Positions 1-8,838 of a DNA stretch of 64,000 bases are shown here, one piece after another. The notes under the pieces were generated by a model that saw only the letters and a program-made list of their open reading frames with translations, searched no databases and had not been told where the DNA came from. Location: assembly GCF_021283305.1 (NCBI RefSeq), contig NZ_JAJSOK010000014.1, positions 78,128-142,127 of the forward strand, read 5' to 3'. This stretch comes from Pseudonocardia kujensis. GTDB taxonomy: Bacteria; Actinomycetota; Actinomycetes; Mycobacteriales; Pseudonocardiaceae. The translations under genes and the position numbers were made by a program. Every line of letters starts with the position of its first letter. Position 1 is the stretch's first letter.

Positions 1-73
1 CCTTGCACGTGCAGACCTCCAGGAGGCGACCCTCGACCACGTAGGTGCCGCTCTCGGTGTCGGTTGCGGTCAT
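1..73 (-). CDS. DUF1326 domain protein, N-terminal fragment
   Basis: Only the first 24 codons lie in the window and the gene continues past the left edge. The start is an ATG at 73 with an AGGAGGG-type ribosome-binding site just upstream. The visible peptide ends in EVCTCK. This matches the opening of DUF1326 proteins, where a short strand leads into a Cys-x-Cys and then a CPC motif that would lie outside the window. The molecular function of DUF1326 is not established. The family call rests on a very short stretch. Confidence 0.55.
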   Translation of the reverse strand, partial: MTATDTESGTYVVEGRLLEVCTCK

Positions 74-155
74 CTCCGTCCCTCCTCTCCACCGCCCGGC
101 GGCGAGTGTGACGGAGACCACAGAGAAGGGCCAGAGGCCGATCCGTGAGCGGTCG

Positions 156-842
156 CTACTGCCGTGTGACCGCGCCGATCCCGGTGACCTCCTGGGTCAC
201 CTGCGGCGAGCCCTCGTACCGGATGCTGCCGACGCCGGTGACCCGGGCCTGCAGGGTGCGGCTCACGTCGACGACGGCCGAGCCGGCCCCGCCGACCGTC
301 ACGTCGGCCTCCTCGGAGGTCAGGTTCGCGGCGTCGTACTCGCCGATGCCGGTCAGGTCGACCACCTGGCGGGTCACCCGCCCCGACACGACGACCCGGG
401 CCGCACCGCCGTGCGTGACGGCGAGCTCGGGGCCGTCGAGCCCGTTCACGGTGACCTGCCCGGCGCCCGACACGGTCAGGCCTGCCAGGCGGCCGACGGT
501 GACCCGGTAGTCGATCTGCTTGGCGTCGAGGGGGATCGTGTGGTCCTTGACCCCGAGCTTCAGGGTGGTGCCCTGCACCTCGCTGGTGAGCGCCGGCAGG
601 ATGCCGTCGTCCGCCCGGATCTCGAGCGACTCGGTACCGGTCTGCTCGATCGTGAGCGTCCCCGCGGAGGCGAACTCGACGGAGTCGAAGGCCGCCACCG
701 GCCGGTTCTCGGTCCGTACGGTGCCGGACCCGGTCGCGACGGTGGTCGTCGTGCCACAGGCCGCCACGACGGCGAGCACGCCCGTCACGACGATCGCGAC
801 GAGCAGTCGCGCACGGCCCTTCCCCGAGGTGTGGTGCGCCAT
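156..842 (-). CDS. DUF2807 (GIN-domain) lipoprotein
   Basis: A 228-residue exported lipoprotein. Residues 10 to 28 form a hydrophobic signal ending in the lipobox VAAC, so Cys29 should be lipidated and the protein anchored to the outer face of the membrane. The rest is a repetitive beta-rich sequence with short G-x-G-x-V strands (about 45 to 225), typical of the DUF2807 / head GIN domain, a beta-helix-like fold. 'Auto-transporter adhesin head' is only a historical name and no adhesin role is shown. It is a single gene with no strong ribosome-binding site. The family call is fairly safe and the function is unknown. Confidence 0.75.
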   Translation of the reverse strand: MAHHTSGKGRARLLVAIVVTGVLAVVAACGTTTTVATGSGTVRTENRPVAAFDSVEFASAGTLTIEQTGTESLEIRADDGILPALTSEVQGTTLKLGVKDHTIPLDAKQIDYRVTVGRLAGLTVSGAGQVTVNGLDGPELAVTHGGAARVVVSGRVTRQVVDLTGIGEYDAANLTSEEADVTVGGAGSAVVDVSRTLQARVTGVGSIRYEGSPQVTQEVTGIGAVTRQ

Positions 843-1013
843 CGTCCACCGTCCGTTCGCCAGACCGCCCCGCTCGTACGGTCCCAGACGGCGGCGCTCC
901 GGGCCACGGGGTTCACGGTCCGTCGCGCGGCCCGGCGCGGGCGGTCACCACCCCCGGACGAGCTCGGTCATCGCCCGACCTCCACCGCATCGGCCTGCAG
1001 GAGGTGGCGCGAC

Positions 1014-1343
1014 CTAGGGACGCACGCGGACGACGACCTCCGTGGCGGTCACCCGCTCGACCGCGACCGTGAACCCGCCCGCCTCGGTCCGGCCGCCGAC
1101 CGGCACCCGGACCTGCTGGCCCGCGACCCGGATCTCGGCGACGTCGTCCGTCACGCCGACCAGGCGCGCCTCGACGCCGAGGACGGAGACGGAGGCCTCG
1201 CCGCTGCGCGGGAAGGTGACGGTGCAGCCGTCGAGCCCGCAGTCGGTGCTCGTCGACCCGCCCCCGCAGCCGGCGAGGCCGACGGTGAGGACGGCCGCGG
1301 CGAGGCCGGTCAGGAACCGGCGGGACCCGGGGAGCGCGCGCAC
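1014..1343 (-). CDS. Small lipoprotein of unknown function
   Basis: From the GTG at 1343 this encodes about 109 residues. A basic N-terminus and a hydrophobic stretch end in the lipobox LAGC, followed by a Gly/Ser linker and about 75 residues predicted to be beta strands. Two cysteines just after the linker (DCGLDGC) could pair. An in-frame ATG at 1391 would add 16 residues that do not look like a signal peptide, so the GTG is preferred. A TAGGAT -10-like hexamer ends 9 bases before the GTG, so the mRNA may be nearly leaderless. No family was recognised. Confidence 0.6.
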   Translation of the reverse strand: MRALPGSRRFLTGLAAAVLTVGLAGCGGGSTSTDCGLDGCTVTFPRSGEASVSVLGVEARLVGVTDDVAEIRVAGQQVRVPVGGRTEAGGFTVAVERVTATEVVVRVRP

Positions 1344-1391
1344 GGCCGAGATCCTAGCGCCGGGTTTGTCTGGTTCCCCGAGGCCGCCCAC

Positions 1392-1709
1392 TCACAGCGC
1401 GGCGGCAACGGCCTCGGCGAACACCCGGTCCGTGTCGTAGACCGGCTCCCAGGTGATGTGGGCGATGTGGCCGTAGTTCTGCATGTGGAAGACCTGGTAA
1501 GCGGCGAAGGAGTCCGGGTCGTCGACCTCGATGAGGACGTAGCCGCCCCATGCCGAGCCGAGGCTCTTCTGGTGCGCGACACCCTTCTCCACGTTGCCGT
1601 AGTTGCCGGTCCTGGCCATCGCCCGGAAAGCCTCGGCCCAGGCGGCGTCGACGTCGGCCTTGGCCGCGCCGTCCCGGTAGACGAACTTCTGCAGGTACAT
1701 CTGGCCCAT
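1392..1709 (-). CDS. Small protein of unknown function, possibly DUF3303-like
   Basis: A 105-residue soluble protein with a clear GGGAGGGG ribosome-binding site before its ATG. The pattern of an N-terminal strand, a helix rich in Ala, the segment GGYVLIEVDDPDSFAAYQ, and then an aromatic strand ending in WEPVYD suggests a ferredoxin-like alpha/beta barrel, as in small DUF3303-type proteins. Several conserved-looking aromatics and a His-Met pair (VFHMQNYGHI, about residues 70 to 80) could line a pocket. No catalytic role can be assigned. It stands upstream of the small lipoprotein gene on the same strand and they may be co-transcribed. Confidence 0.6.
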   Translation of the reverse strand: MGQMYLQKFVYRDGAAKADVDAAWAEAFRAMARTGNYGNVEKGVAHQKSLGSAWGGYVLIEVDDPDSFAAYQVFHMQNYGHIAHITWEPVYDTDRVFAEAVAAAL

Positions 1710-1967
1710 GACCCCTCCCGGTGCCTCGTCGGACCGGGCGACGGTCCCGGGAGGCGCCGGCCCCGGATAGAGCCGGAGGGCCCCCGGTGCGTCGGCAGGC
1801 CACGTAGCGGGTGATCACGAGCGGCGGGGCGAGGACGTCGTGCCGGAGGATGAACCCCGCGTTGCCCGCCTCGCGGTGAGACCCCTTCGGCGGGCACGAC
1901 CGGCAGCTCGGCCGTCGGCGTCGGGTCGACGGAGCGCTCGGGTGAGCCGTACGAGCGGCTGGTGCGG

Positions 1968-3653
1968 TCAGAGTCGGTAGGCGCGGATCTTCGCGTACAA
2001 CGTCGGCCGCGCGATGCCGAGTTGCTTCGCCGCCTCGGTCTTGTTGCCCCGGGTCGAGGCCAGCACCTCGGCGATGACGGCGGCCTCAGCCTGCTCCAAC
2101 GGGGTCAACGTCCGCCCCGTCCGCAGATAGGTGGGCAGGTGGTCCGGGCGGATCGGCCCCGGGCCGGCTGCGATGGATGCGCTGTGGAGGACGTTCGCGA
2201 GCTCGGCGACGTTGCCGGGCCAGTGATGTTCCTCGAGCAGTTGCACTGCCTGCGGGACGGGATGTCGTGCTGCGTCGACGAGCACACGGATCAGGCTTCT
2301 CAGCTCGTTGAGCCGGCGCCGCAGCGGCAGCACCTCGATGACGGCGCCGCCGAGGGAATCCATCAACGTGGACAGGTGCGCCGGCACCGCCTCGGTCGAA
2401 CCGGCGTCCCAGGTGGCGACCAGCGGAGCGGAGGATTCGGTACGGGCGAGGAGCGCGGCGACGGTGAGGGCCTGTTCGACGGAGAGCGCGTTGATGCGTG
2501 TGAGCAGGACAGGTGCCGTGGAGGAGCGCGCTGCAGCCAGTTCGGTGCACCATGCGCCGAAGCTGGTGACGGTGATCTCGGCGGGGTCGAGGACGACGGG
2601 TGCTTCGCGGCCGCCGCGTTCGAAGGCTCGGCGGGCAGCGGTTCTCTTGCCCGTGCCCGCTTCCCCGCGGAGCATGGCGGCGCCGTTGATGTCCACGCTG
2701 CGGTCGAGGGCCTTGGTCAGGTGCTCGGAGGCCGTGGGAATCGTGAGCGGGCCCGCGCCGCCGGTGGTCGGGGGAGGCTGGGGGACCGGGTCGAGCAGGA
2801 GGATCGCTCCCGTCGTCTTCCGCTGTTCGACGAGCAGGCGCAGCTTGGCGGTTCGGCCGTCCAGGCCGGGAACCTCGATCATCTCGTCGTCCGGTGCGGC
2901 CTCGAGAACGCGGGCCCAGATCTGCCGGTGGTCGAGGCGCAGTTCCGCAGCGGCGTCGTTCGTGATGAGCACGTCGGCGCTGAGGGTCGCGACCGCCGTG
3001 CCACGGCGGGCGTTCGTGGCGAGGAAGGCGTCGAGGAGCCGGCGTTCGCGTTCGCCCGAGGCGGCGAGGAGCGCTTCGCGGACTTCGCGGACGAGGGTGA
3101 CCACGGTGGTGGTGAGCACGGGGTGGGTGTCGCCGACCTGGCAGGTGATGTTGACGGCGCCGACCGCGCGGGCGGTCACCGGGTGGTAGACGGGTGCTGC
3201 GACGCAGCTGAAGGAGTGGAACGGCTCCTTGAAGTGCTCCTCGCCGCTGATCGTGACCGGCCGTCCGGTCTCCAGCGCGGTCCCGAGGCCGTTCGTGCCG
3301 GCGATCTCCTCGTCGAAGCAGAAGCCTCGGTGGAGTTCGAGGTCGTCGAGGCCGCGCCGCAGGGTGGCGTTCGGCGCCCAGCTCCAGAGCACCCGTCCGT
3401 TGCGGTCGGTGATGGCCAGGCAGAGGCCGCTGTCGGCCATCTCGTCGGTGGCCGCCTCGAGGACCGGGCGGGCGGCACGGGCGAACCGGGTGTCGGGGTC
3501 GATGTCGGAGTGGGGCAGGCTCAGCCGGGACGGGTCGACGCCGCTGAGCCGGGAGCGACGCCAGGAGGTGAGGATCTCGGACCGAACCTGGAGGGCGCCG
3601 TCGCCGCGCTCGCCCTCGAACTGGAACCGCTCCCATGCGGTGCGTGTCTTCAT
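1968..3653 (-). CDS. GAF/AAA/Fis-type activator (AcoR/MimR-like) without a sigma-54 loop
   Basis: A 561-residue regulator. Domain order: an N-terminal helical region with SWRRSRLSGV (about 30 to 39), a GAF-like sensor (about 60 to 210) with the family's TNGLGTAL segment near 120, a degenerate AAA+ domain with a Walker A-like GEAGTGKRT near 330, and a C-terminal Fis-type helix-turn-helix (about 520 to 561, GNKTEAAKQLGIARPTLY). The GAFTGA loop used to contact sigma-54 is absent, as expected in actinobacteria. AcoR and MimR relatives control alcohol, ketone and alkane oxidation genes. It lies directly downstream of the luciferase-like monooxygenase gene, so it probably controls this catabolic island. 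A variant palindrome lies just upstream. Confidence 0.85.
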   Translation of the reverse strand: MKTRTAWERFQFEGERGDGALQVRSEILTSWRRSRLSGVDPSRLSLPHSDIDPDTRFARAARPVLEAATDEMADSGLCLAITDRNGRVLWSWAPNATLRRGLDDLELHRGFCFDEEIAGTNGLGTALETGRPVTISGEEHFKEPFHSFSCVAAPVYHPVTARAVGAVNITCQVGDTHPVLTTTVVTLVREVREALLAASGERERRLLDAFLATNARRGTAVATLSADVLITNDAAAELRLDHRQIWARVLEAAPDDEMIEVPGLDGRTAKLRLLVEQRKTTGAILLLDPVPQPPPTTGGAGPLTIPTASEHLTKALDRSVDINGAAMLRGEAGTGKRTAARRAFERGGREAPVVLDPAEITVTSFGAWCTELAAARSSTAPVLLTRINALSVEQALTVAALLARTESSAPLVATWDAGSTEAVPAHLSTLMDSLGGAVIEVLPLRRRLNELRSLIRVLVDAARHPVPQAVQLLEEHHWPGNVAELANVLHSASIAAGPGPIRPDHLPTYLRTGRTLTPLEQAEAAVIAEVLASTRGNKTEAAKQLGIARPTLYAKIRAYRL

Positions 3654-3716
3654 CCCGCTCCCGGACCGACGTTGGTCGACGTTGGCTCGACCCTAGTCGG
3701 CCGGGGCAGCAGGGGA

Positions 3717-3733
3717 TGTTCGATTATCGGACG
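3717..3733. promoter_or_regulatory. Variant operator palindrome upstream of regulator 1
   Basis: TGTTCG-ATTAT-CGGACG, with an inner CGAT-T-ATCG symmetry, sits 64 bases before the start of the GAF/Fis regulator at 3653. The left half matches the half-site of the TGTTCA-N5-TGAACA family seen elsewhere in this island and the right half is weaker. It is a possible autoregulatory site. A nearby tandem CGACGTTGG pair (about 3667 to 3690) was also seen. Confidence 0.35.
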
Positions 3734-3768
3734 ATCACGGGTCAGCGCCGCGTCGTCTCGGCGGCGAT

Positions 3769-4929
3769 CTACCGGGCGGCGGTCTTCTGGGCGGCGTGGC
3801 GGTCGGTGGCAGCCTGGATGGCGTCGGCCTGCCGCTGGTCGAGCTCCTCCCACCGGGACCGCGCGTAGGCCACGGACCTCTCGAGTCGCTCGGTGGTGCC
3901 CTGGAAGCGCGGCTTGACGTGGCGGGCGAAGAGCTCATAGCTCTTCAGCGTCGCCTCCGGCCGGGCCCATTCGTGGTGGAGCAGCAGGTAGGAGCCGAAG
4001 CCACCGGACTGCGTGGCGAGGCGCTCGATCTGCGCGATCGCGTCGTCGACGGTCCCGATGACACCCAGCCCGGTCTCGTTCACCCAGGCCACCCGCTCCT
4101 CGAACGTCGCGCCGGCGGCACGGAAATGCGGGGCGGCGAGGACGTGCTGGGTGTAGTCGGCCCAGTCGTCGAGGCCGTGGCGGACGTCCTCGATCGCTTG
4201 CTCCTTGGTCTCGGCGAGGTGCATCGGGCCGACGAGGCGCCACTGGTCGCGCCGTGGGGGGTTGCCGAACTCGGCGCCGCGCTCCTGCATGACGTCCCAG
4301 TGCAGCGCCAGCGAGTCGAACCCGCCCTTGGCGGTCGCCCCGACCGAGAGCAGCCCGACGCCGTTCTTCGACGCGGCACGAGGCCCGGTCGGCGAGGCGA
4401 TCGCCGCACACACGATGTCGAAGTCGCTGTAGGCGCCGTACTGTGTGCGAGCGTCCTGCAAGGTGTAGCGCGGGGTCTTCGCCGTGACCGTCTCACCCCG
4501 CAGCAGTGCCATCAGCACGTCGACGTCCTCCTCGAACGCGCCGCGCTGCTCCTCCATCGAGATCCCGATCATGGTGGCGTCGGTGGGCAGGGCACCCGGG
4601 CCGAGGCCGAGCATGAACCGACCGCGCAACAGGTTGTCGGCGAACAGCGCGCGATCGGCCGTCCACAGCGGATTGTGGTAGGGCAGCGAGACGACACCGG
4701 TGCCGAGCTTGATGTTGCGGGTCTGCGGGCCGGCCCAGGTGATGAACATGAACGGGTCCGGGATCAGCTCGTTGCCGCAGGAGTGGTGCTCGCCGATCCA
4801 CGCCTCGTCGAAGCCGAGGCGGTCCATGTGCTGCAGGACCTCCAGGTCACGCTGGTAGGCCGAGACCGGGTCCTGACCGGCCGGGCAGTGGAAGGGCGCC
4901 ATGAAGGTGCCGAACTTCATCCGGGACAT
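3769..4929 (-). CDS. Luciferase-like (LLM) flavin-dependent monooxygenase 1
   Basis: A 386-residue bacterial luciferase-fold monooxygenase, which uses reduced flavin and O2 to oxygenate an organic substrate. The N-terminal strand KFGTFMAPFH, the GFDEAWIGEHHS segment (about 38 to 49), and the RFMLGLGPGALPTDATMIG core (about 104 to 122) place it close to the LimB-like branch (limonene monooxygenase and type II Baeyer-Villiger relatives). The length is normal for that branch. A GGAGGAG ribosome-binding site precedes the ATG. It lies between the catabolic operon (ending at 5225) and regulator 1 and has its own promoter region with a strong palindrome. No reductase is encoded beside it. The flavin reductase at 20089 is a possible partner. 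The substrate is unknown. Confidence 0.85.
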   Translation of the reverse strand: MSRMKFGTFMAPFHCPAGQDPVSAYQRDLEVLQHMDRLGFDEAWIGEHHSCGNELIPDPFMFITWAGPQTRNIKLGTGVVSLPYHNPLWTADRALFADNLLRGRFMLGLGPGALPTDATMIGISMEEQRGAFEEDVDVLMALLRGETVTAKTPRYTLQDARTQYGAYSDFDIVCAAIASPTGPRAASKNGVGLLSVGATAKGGFDSLALHWDVMQERGAEFGNPPRRDQWRLVGPMHLAETKEQAIEDVRHGLDDWADYTQHVLAAPHFRAAGATFEERVAWVNETGLGVIGTVDDAIAQIERLATQSGGFGSYLLLHHEWARPEATLKSYELFARHVKPRFQGTTERLERSVAYARSRWEELDQRQADAIQAATDRHAAQKTAAR

Positions 4930-5020
4930 GTGTCTCCTCCTCGTCGAGGCCCGCGCTCTCCGGGGGCGGCGCGGGGCGTGCGATCAGCTTGGGTCAGCCG
5001 CGCGGCGCCGACCATTCAAG

Positions 5021-5045
5021 TTTCTGACGCTGCGGCCGTCAGAAA
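5021..5045. promoter_or_regulatory. Perfect palindrome upstream of LLM monooxygenase 1
   Basis: TTTCTGACG, seven bases, then CGTCAGAAA: two perfect 9-base arms centred about 100 bases upstream of the monooxygenase start at 4929. Position and symmetry suggest an operator. The sequence differs from the TGTTCA-N5-TGAACA sites, so a different regulator (perhaps regulator 1) may bind. The rest of the 4930 to 5224 intergenic stretch shows no gene. Confidence 0.45.
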
Positions 5046-5224
5046 TCCGAACGTTCCCGCCCCCTTCCCGCGCACGCCAGGGGCCGGGAGCTTTCCCGGG
5101 AGCAGTGGCACGGTGCACCCCACGGCAGTGCGCACGGCGATGGTGGACAACCAGCCCACCTGGCGGCTGTTCGAGCCGGGGGTGGGGGGCGCCGCGCGCT
5201 CCGTCCACCCCCCACGACCGCCGC

Positions 5225-6061
5225 TCACGCGCTCCAGAGGGTGCTCATCCCGGCCGTCACGTCGAGCGCGGTGCCACTCACCATCGCCGCACCGTCCGAG
5301 ACGAGGTACAGCAGGGCGTCCGACACGTGCTGGGCGGGAAAGGACCCCACCGGGAGGGTGTGCTGGGTCTTCAGCACGTCGTCCGACGTCTCGCGGTTCG
5401 GCTCGTCGAGATCCGGCCGGAAGAGTCGGTGGTAGAGGTCGAAGTTGATCATGTTCGTGTCGACGTAGGACGGGCACAGCGCGTTGACCGTGATCCCGAA
5501 CTCGCCGAGCTCGATCGCGGCGGTCTTGACGAGCCCGATCACGCCCCACTTGGTCGCGGTGTAGGCACCGAGGTTCTGCACCCCGCGCCGGCCGCACTGC
5601 GACGACGTCGCCACGATCCGCCCGCTCCGCTGGGCGATCATGTGTGGCGCCACCGCCCGGATCGAGTGGAAGACGCCGCCGAGGTTGGTGTCGATCGTGT
5701 CCCGCCACAGCTCGTCCGAGGTGTCCTTGACCTGGGCGGGCGCCCAGACCCCGGCGTTCGCGCTGAGGATGTCGATCCGGCCGAAGCGGTCGGCCGCCGC
5801 CTGGACGAACGCCTCCACCTGACGCGGGTCACGGACGTCCGCGGTGACCGTGAGGCACTCCCCGCCGGCCTCCTTCACGAGAGCCGCGGTGACGTCGAGG
5901 TCCCGGTCCGCGGTCATGTCGTAGGGGATGGTGTCGTACTGGACGTCGATGTCGCAGACCGCGACCGACGCCCCGCACCGCGCCAGGTTCACCGCGTGGG
6001 AGCGGCCCTGCCCACGGCCGCCGCCGGTGACGAGGGCGACCTTACCCGTCAGATCGGTCAT
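5225..6061 (-). CDS. Mycofactocin-coupled SDR family oxidoreductase 1
   Basis: A 278-residue short-chain dehydrogenase. The cofactor motif is GGGRGQGRSHA (about 12 to 22), followed by CDID, the sequence style of the mycofactocin-dependent SDR subfamily (TIGR03971), which holds NAD tightly and passes electrons to mycofactocin. NAG (about 100) and a Ser/Tyr-x3-Lys active site (ATSSQCG then AYTATKWG) are intact. It most likely oxidises a secondary or primary alcohol. It is the last gene of the minus-strand operon and its start overlaps the aldehyde dehydrogenase end by 20 bases, so alcohol and aldehyde oxidation are coupled. The mycofactocin synthesis genes are not in the window. Confidence 0.88.
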   Translation of the reverse strand: MTDLTGKVALVTGGGRGQGRSHAVNLARCGASVAVCDIDVQYDTIPYDMTADRDLDVTAALVKEAGGECLTVTADVRDPRQVEAFVQAAADRFGRIDILSANAGVWAPAQVKDTSDELWRDTIDTNLGGVFHSIRAVAPHMIAQRSGRIVATSSQCGRRGVQNLGAYTATKWGVIGLVKTAAIELGEFGITVNALCPSYVDTNMINFDLYHRLFRPDLDEPNRETSDDVLKTQHTLPVGSFPAQHVSDALLYLVSDGAAMVSGTALDVTAGMSTLWSA

Positions 6062-7529
6062 GTCCTGTTCCTTCCTGGGAGGATGTCGTCGTCGGCAGGC
6101 TGCTGATCGACTTGACCGCGCGGAACTCGTGCATGCCCTCGAGCCCGCCGTCGCTGCCGTAGCCGCTGTCCTTGATGCCGCTGAGCGGGGAGTCGCGATG
6201 CACGATCACCCCGGTGTTGACGCCTACCGTCCCGGCCTCGACACGGTCGGCGAGCGCGGCCGCGCGCTGCTCCGATCCGCTGAACACGTACGCCGCAAGC
6301 CCGAAGGGGAGCCGGTTGGCCTCGGCGACCGCCTCGTCGTCCGTCCGGTAGGGGTTGATGATCGCCAGCGGCCCGAACGGCTCCTCGTTCATCGCCGCCG
6401 CCGTGGCCGGCACGTTGGTGACGACCGTGGGCGCCATGAACCAGCCGGGTCCGTCGAGGGCCGACCCGCCGCAGCGGAGCTCTCCCCCGTCGGCCACCGT
6501 GCGGTCGAGGAGGTCCAGGACGCCGCGGCGACGGCGCTCGACCGCCAGCGGGCCCATGTCGACACCGGGCTCCAGCCCGGGCCCGACGCGCAGACCGCGG
6601 GCGTGCTCGACGAAGTGCTCCACGAACTCCTCGTAGGCGGGCTGCTCGACGAGGAACCGGGTCGGGGCGATGCAGACCTGCCCGGCGTTGCGGTACTTGG
6701 TCGCCGCCAGCGTGCGCGCGGCGGCCGCGACGTCGACGTCGGAGGTGACGAGCACGGGCGCGTGCCCGCCGAGCTCCAGTGTCACCCTGGTCAGGGACTC
6801 GGCCGCGCGACGGCCGATCTGCCGCCCGACGGGGGTCGAGCCGGTGAAGCTGACCACCCTGATCCGGGGATCGTCGACGAGTTCGCCGCTGATCCGGACG
6901 GGATCGCCGTTGACGACGTTGAGCACGCCGTCGGGCAGGCCGGCGGCGGCCAGCGCCCGGGCCACCGCGAGGAACGATCCGGGGGTCTCCGGGGCGGGCT
7001 TGACCACGGCGGTGCAGCCGACCGCGAAGGCTGCGGCGAGCTTGCGCGCCGCGAGCGACGCGGGGAAGTTCCACGGCGTGAGGATCGCCGCCGGGCCGAT
7101 TGCCGGATGGTGCACGGTGACCCTGCCGCCGGGGACCGACCCCGGTTCGACCCGGGCCGTCGGGCCGTCGGCCTGGTCCGCGAACCACCGGAAGAGCTCG
7201 ACGATCGAGAGCATCTCGGCGCGGGACTCGGTGAGCGTCTTGCCCTGCTCGAGGGTCATCACCGCCGCGTCGGCGTCCACGGTCCCGGCGAGGTGGTCCG
7301 CGGCGGTCCGCAGCACATCACCGCGTTCCTTGCCCGGTAGGGCGGCCCATGTCGGGAAGGCCCGGGCGGCAGCCGTGATCGCGGCGTCGACCTGCCGGCC
7401 GCTGGCTCCCGGGGTGCGGGCGAGCACCGTCCCGGACGCCGGGTCCACCACCTCGGGTCCCTGTTCTTCGCCCGCCACCCAGCTGCCCTCGAGGAACAGC
7501 GCGGGCTCGGGATAGGTCGTCTCGGACAT
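6042..7529 (-). CDS. Aldehyde dehydrogenase family protein
   Basis: A 495-residue NAD(P)-dependent aldehyde dehydrogenase that oxidises an aldehyde or semialdehyde to the acid. Visible signatures: the TPWNFP segment (about 150), FTGSTPVG (about 230), the general base in LELGGHAP (about 253) and the catalytic Cys in NAGQVCIAP (about 287). The overall style is nearest to succinate-semialdehyde and related dehydrogenases, but substrate cannot be read from sequence. The ATG at 7529 is chosen because AAGGAGG sits 5 bases before it. A GTG two codons earlier overlaps that site. The gene lies between the Ccr-like enzyme and the SDR in one operon. Confidence 0.88.
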   Translation of the reverse strand: MSETTYPEPALFLEGSWVAGEEQGPEVVDPASGTVLARTPGASGRQVDAAITAAARAFPTWAALPGKERGDVLRTAADHLAGTVDADAAVMTLEQGKTLTESRAEMLSIVELFRWFADQADGPTARVEPGSVPGGRVTVHHPAIGPAAILTPWNFPASLAARKLAAAFAVGCTAVVKPAPETPGSFLAVARALAAAGLPDGVLNVVNGDPVRISGELVDDPRIRVVSFTGSTPVGRQIGRRAAESLTRVTLELGGHAPVLVTSDVDVAAAARTLAATKYRNAGQVCIAPTRFLVEQPAYEEFVEHFVEHARGLRVGPGLEPGVDMGPLAVERRRRGVLDLLDRTVADGGELRCGGSALDGPGWFMAPTVVTNVPATAAAMNEEPFGPLAIINPYRTDDEAVAEANRLPFGLAAYVFSGSEQRAAALADRVEAGTVGVNTGVIVHRDSPLSGIKDSGYGSDGGLEGMHEFRAVKSISSLPTTTSSQEGTGHDRSDG

Positions 7530-7558
7530 CGCCACCTCCTTGGGGTCGGCGGTCGGGT

Positions 7559-8800
7559 TCAGCGGGTGGCGCCCTCGTCGGCGGACGTGGCGCCCACCAG
7601 GACGACGGTGTTGCCGTGGGCGAGCCTGCCCTCGTGCATGTCCTGGTGAGCCGCGCCGACCTGGTCGAACGCGCGCACCTCACCTACGCACGGATCGATC
7701 CGACCGGCCCGGACGAGCTGGTTGTAGGCGATGGCCTGCGCGTCGTTCGTGCCGTGCGACCCCTGCAGCCGCTTCTGCTTCACCCAGTGGTGACGCAGGT
7801 CCACAGCCGCGGAGTATCCGGTCGTGCCCGCACAGATCACGACCATCCCGCCGCTGTCGCAGACGAATCCGGAGGTCGGGATCGTGTCCTCACCCGGGTG
7901 CTCGATCACGATCCGCGGATTGCGCCGCGACCCCACCGCATCCCAGATGGCCTTACCGAACGCCCGCGCGCCCGCGGTCCACCGCTTCTGGCCCTCCACG
8001 TCCGTCCAGTGCGGCGGCTGGCCCCAGTGGTCGAACCTCCGACGGTCGATCCAACCGACGGCCCCGAGCTTCTCGCAGTAGGCACCCTTCTCGGCACCGG
8101 AGACGACGGCGACCGGCAACGCCCCGGCCTCCCGGGCGAGCTGGATCGCCTGGCTGCCGACACCACCGGACCCGCCCCAGACCAGCACCACGTCGTCGCG
8201 CTCGACGGTGTGGCCCGCCCAACCGTGCAGCATCCGGTAGGCCGTCGTGCCCACCAGGGTCGGCGCCGCGGCCTCCGCCCACGTCAGGATGTCGGCCTTG
8301 GGCAGGATCTGGTGGGCCTGCACCAGGCAGAACTGGGCGAAGGACCCGAAGTTGGTGTTGTAACCCCAGATGCGCGCGGTCGTGCCGAGCATCGGGTCGC
8401 GACCGAGCGCGGCCTCGGGGTCGGCCGGGTCCCAGTACCCGGGGTGGACGACGACGTGCTCACCGACCGCGGTGGTGTCGACGCCCTCACCCAGGGCCCA
8501 CACGATCCCCGAGGCGTCCGATCCCCCGATGTGGAAGTCGTGGGGCTCGCCCTGCCGCTGCCGGTCGGCGATCACGTTGATCGGGATCCCGCGAGCGGCC
8601 CACACGTTGTTGAAGTTCACCCCCGCTGCCATCACGGCGACCAGGACCTCGCCCGGACCCGGTCGCGGCACCTCGATCTCCTCGGACCGGAAGGCGTCAC
8701 GCGGCTCTCCGAGCCGCTCGGTGCGCACCACCTGCGCGTGCATGCGGGCCGGGACGTCGCCGGGTGCGGGCAGGCTGCCGATCGGGACGATGTCCGCCAT
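7559..8800 (-). CDS. Crotonyl-CoA carboxylase/reductase-like medium-chain reductase
   Basis: A 413-residue zinc-free medium-chain dehydrogenase closely resembling crotonyl-CoA carboxylase/reductase. Family features: MAAGVNFNNVWAA (about 57 to 69), IGGSDASGIVWALG, DPMLGTTARIWGY, the Rossmann motif GGSGGVGS (about 199), DHWGQPPHW, and IEHPGEDTIPTSGFVCDSGG. In carboxylating members a Glu follows RIWG(Y/F) and helps hold CO2, whereas here an Asn follows (RIWGYNTNFG). The downstream His (LQGSH) is kept. The enzyme may therefore reduce an enoyl-CoA without carboxylating it, or bind another substrate. It is preceded by GGAAGGAA and sits between the acyl-CoA ligase and aldehyde dehydrogenase genes. 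Family is sure, reaction is not. Confidence 0.82.
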   Translation of the reverse strand: MADIVPIGSLPAPGDVPARMHAQVVRTERLGEPRDAFRSEEIEVPRPGPGEVLVAVMAAGVNFNNVWAARGIPINVIADRQRQGEPHDFHIGGSDASGIVWALGEGVDTTAVGEHVVVHPGYWDPADPEAALGRDPMLGTTARIWGYNTNFGSFAQFCLVQAHQILPKADILTWAEAAAPTLVGTTAYRMLHGWAGHTVERDDVVLVWGGSGGVGSQAIQLAREAGALPVAVVSGAEKGAYCEKLGAVGWIDRRRFDHWGQPPHWTDVEGQKRWTAGARAFGKAIWDAVGSRRNPRIVIEHPGEDTIPTSGFVCDSGGMVVICAGTTGYSAAVDLRHHWVKQKRLQGSHGTNDAQAIAYNQLVRAGRIDPCVGEVRAFDQVGAAHQDMHEGRLAHGNTVVLVGATSADEGATR

Positions 8801-8838
8801 CGTGGTTCCTTCCGTTCTGGGTTCGGGGATCCGGGCCG

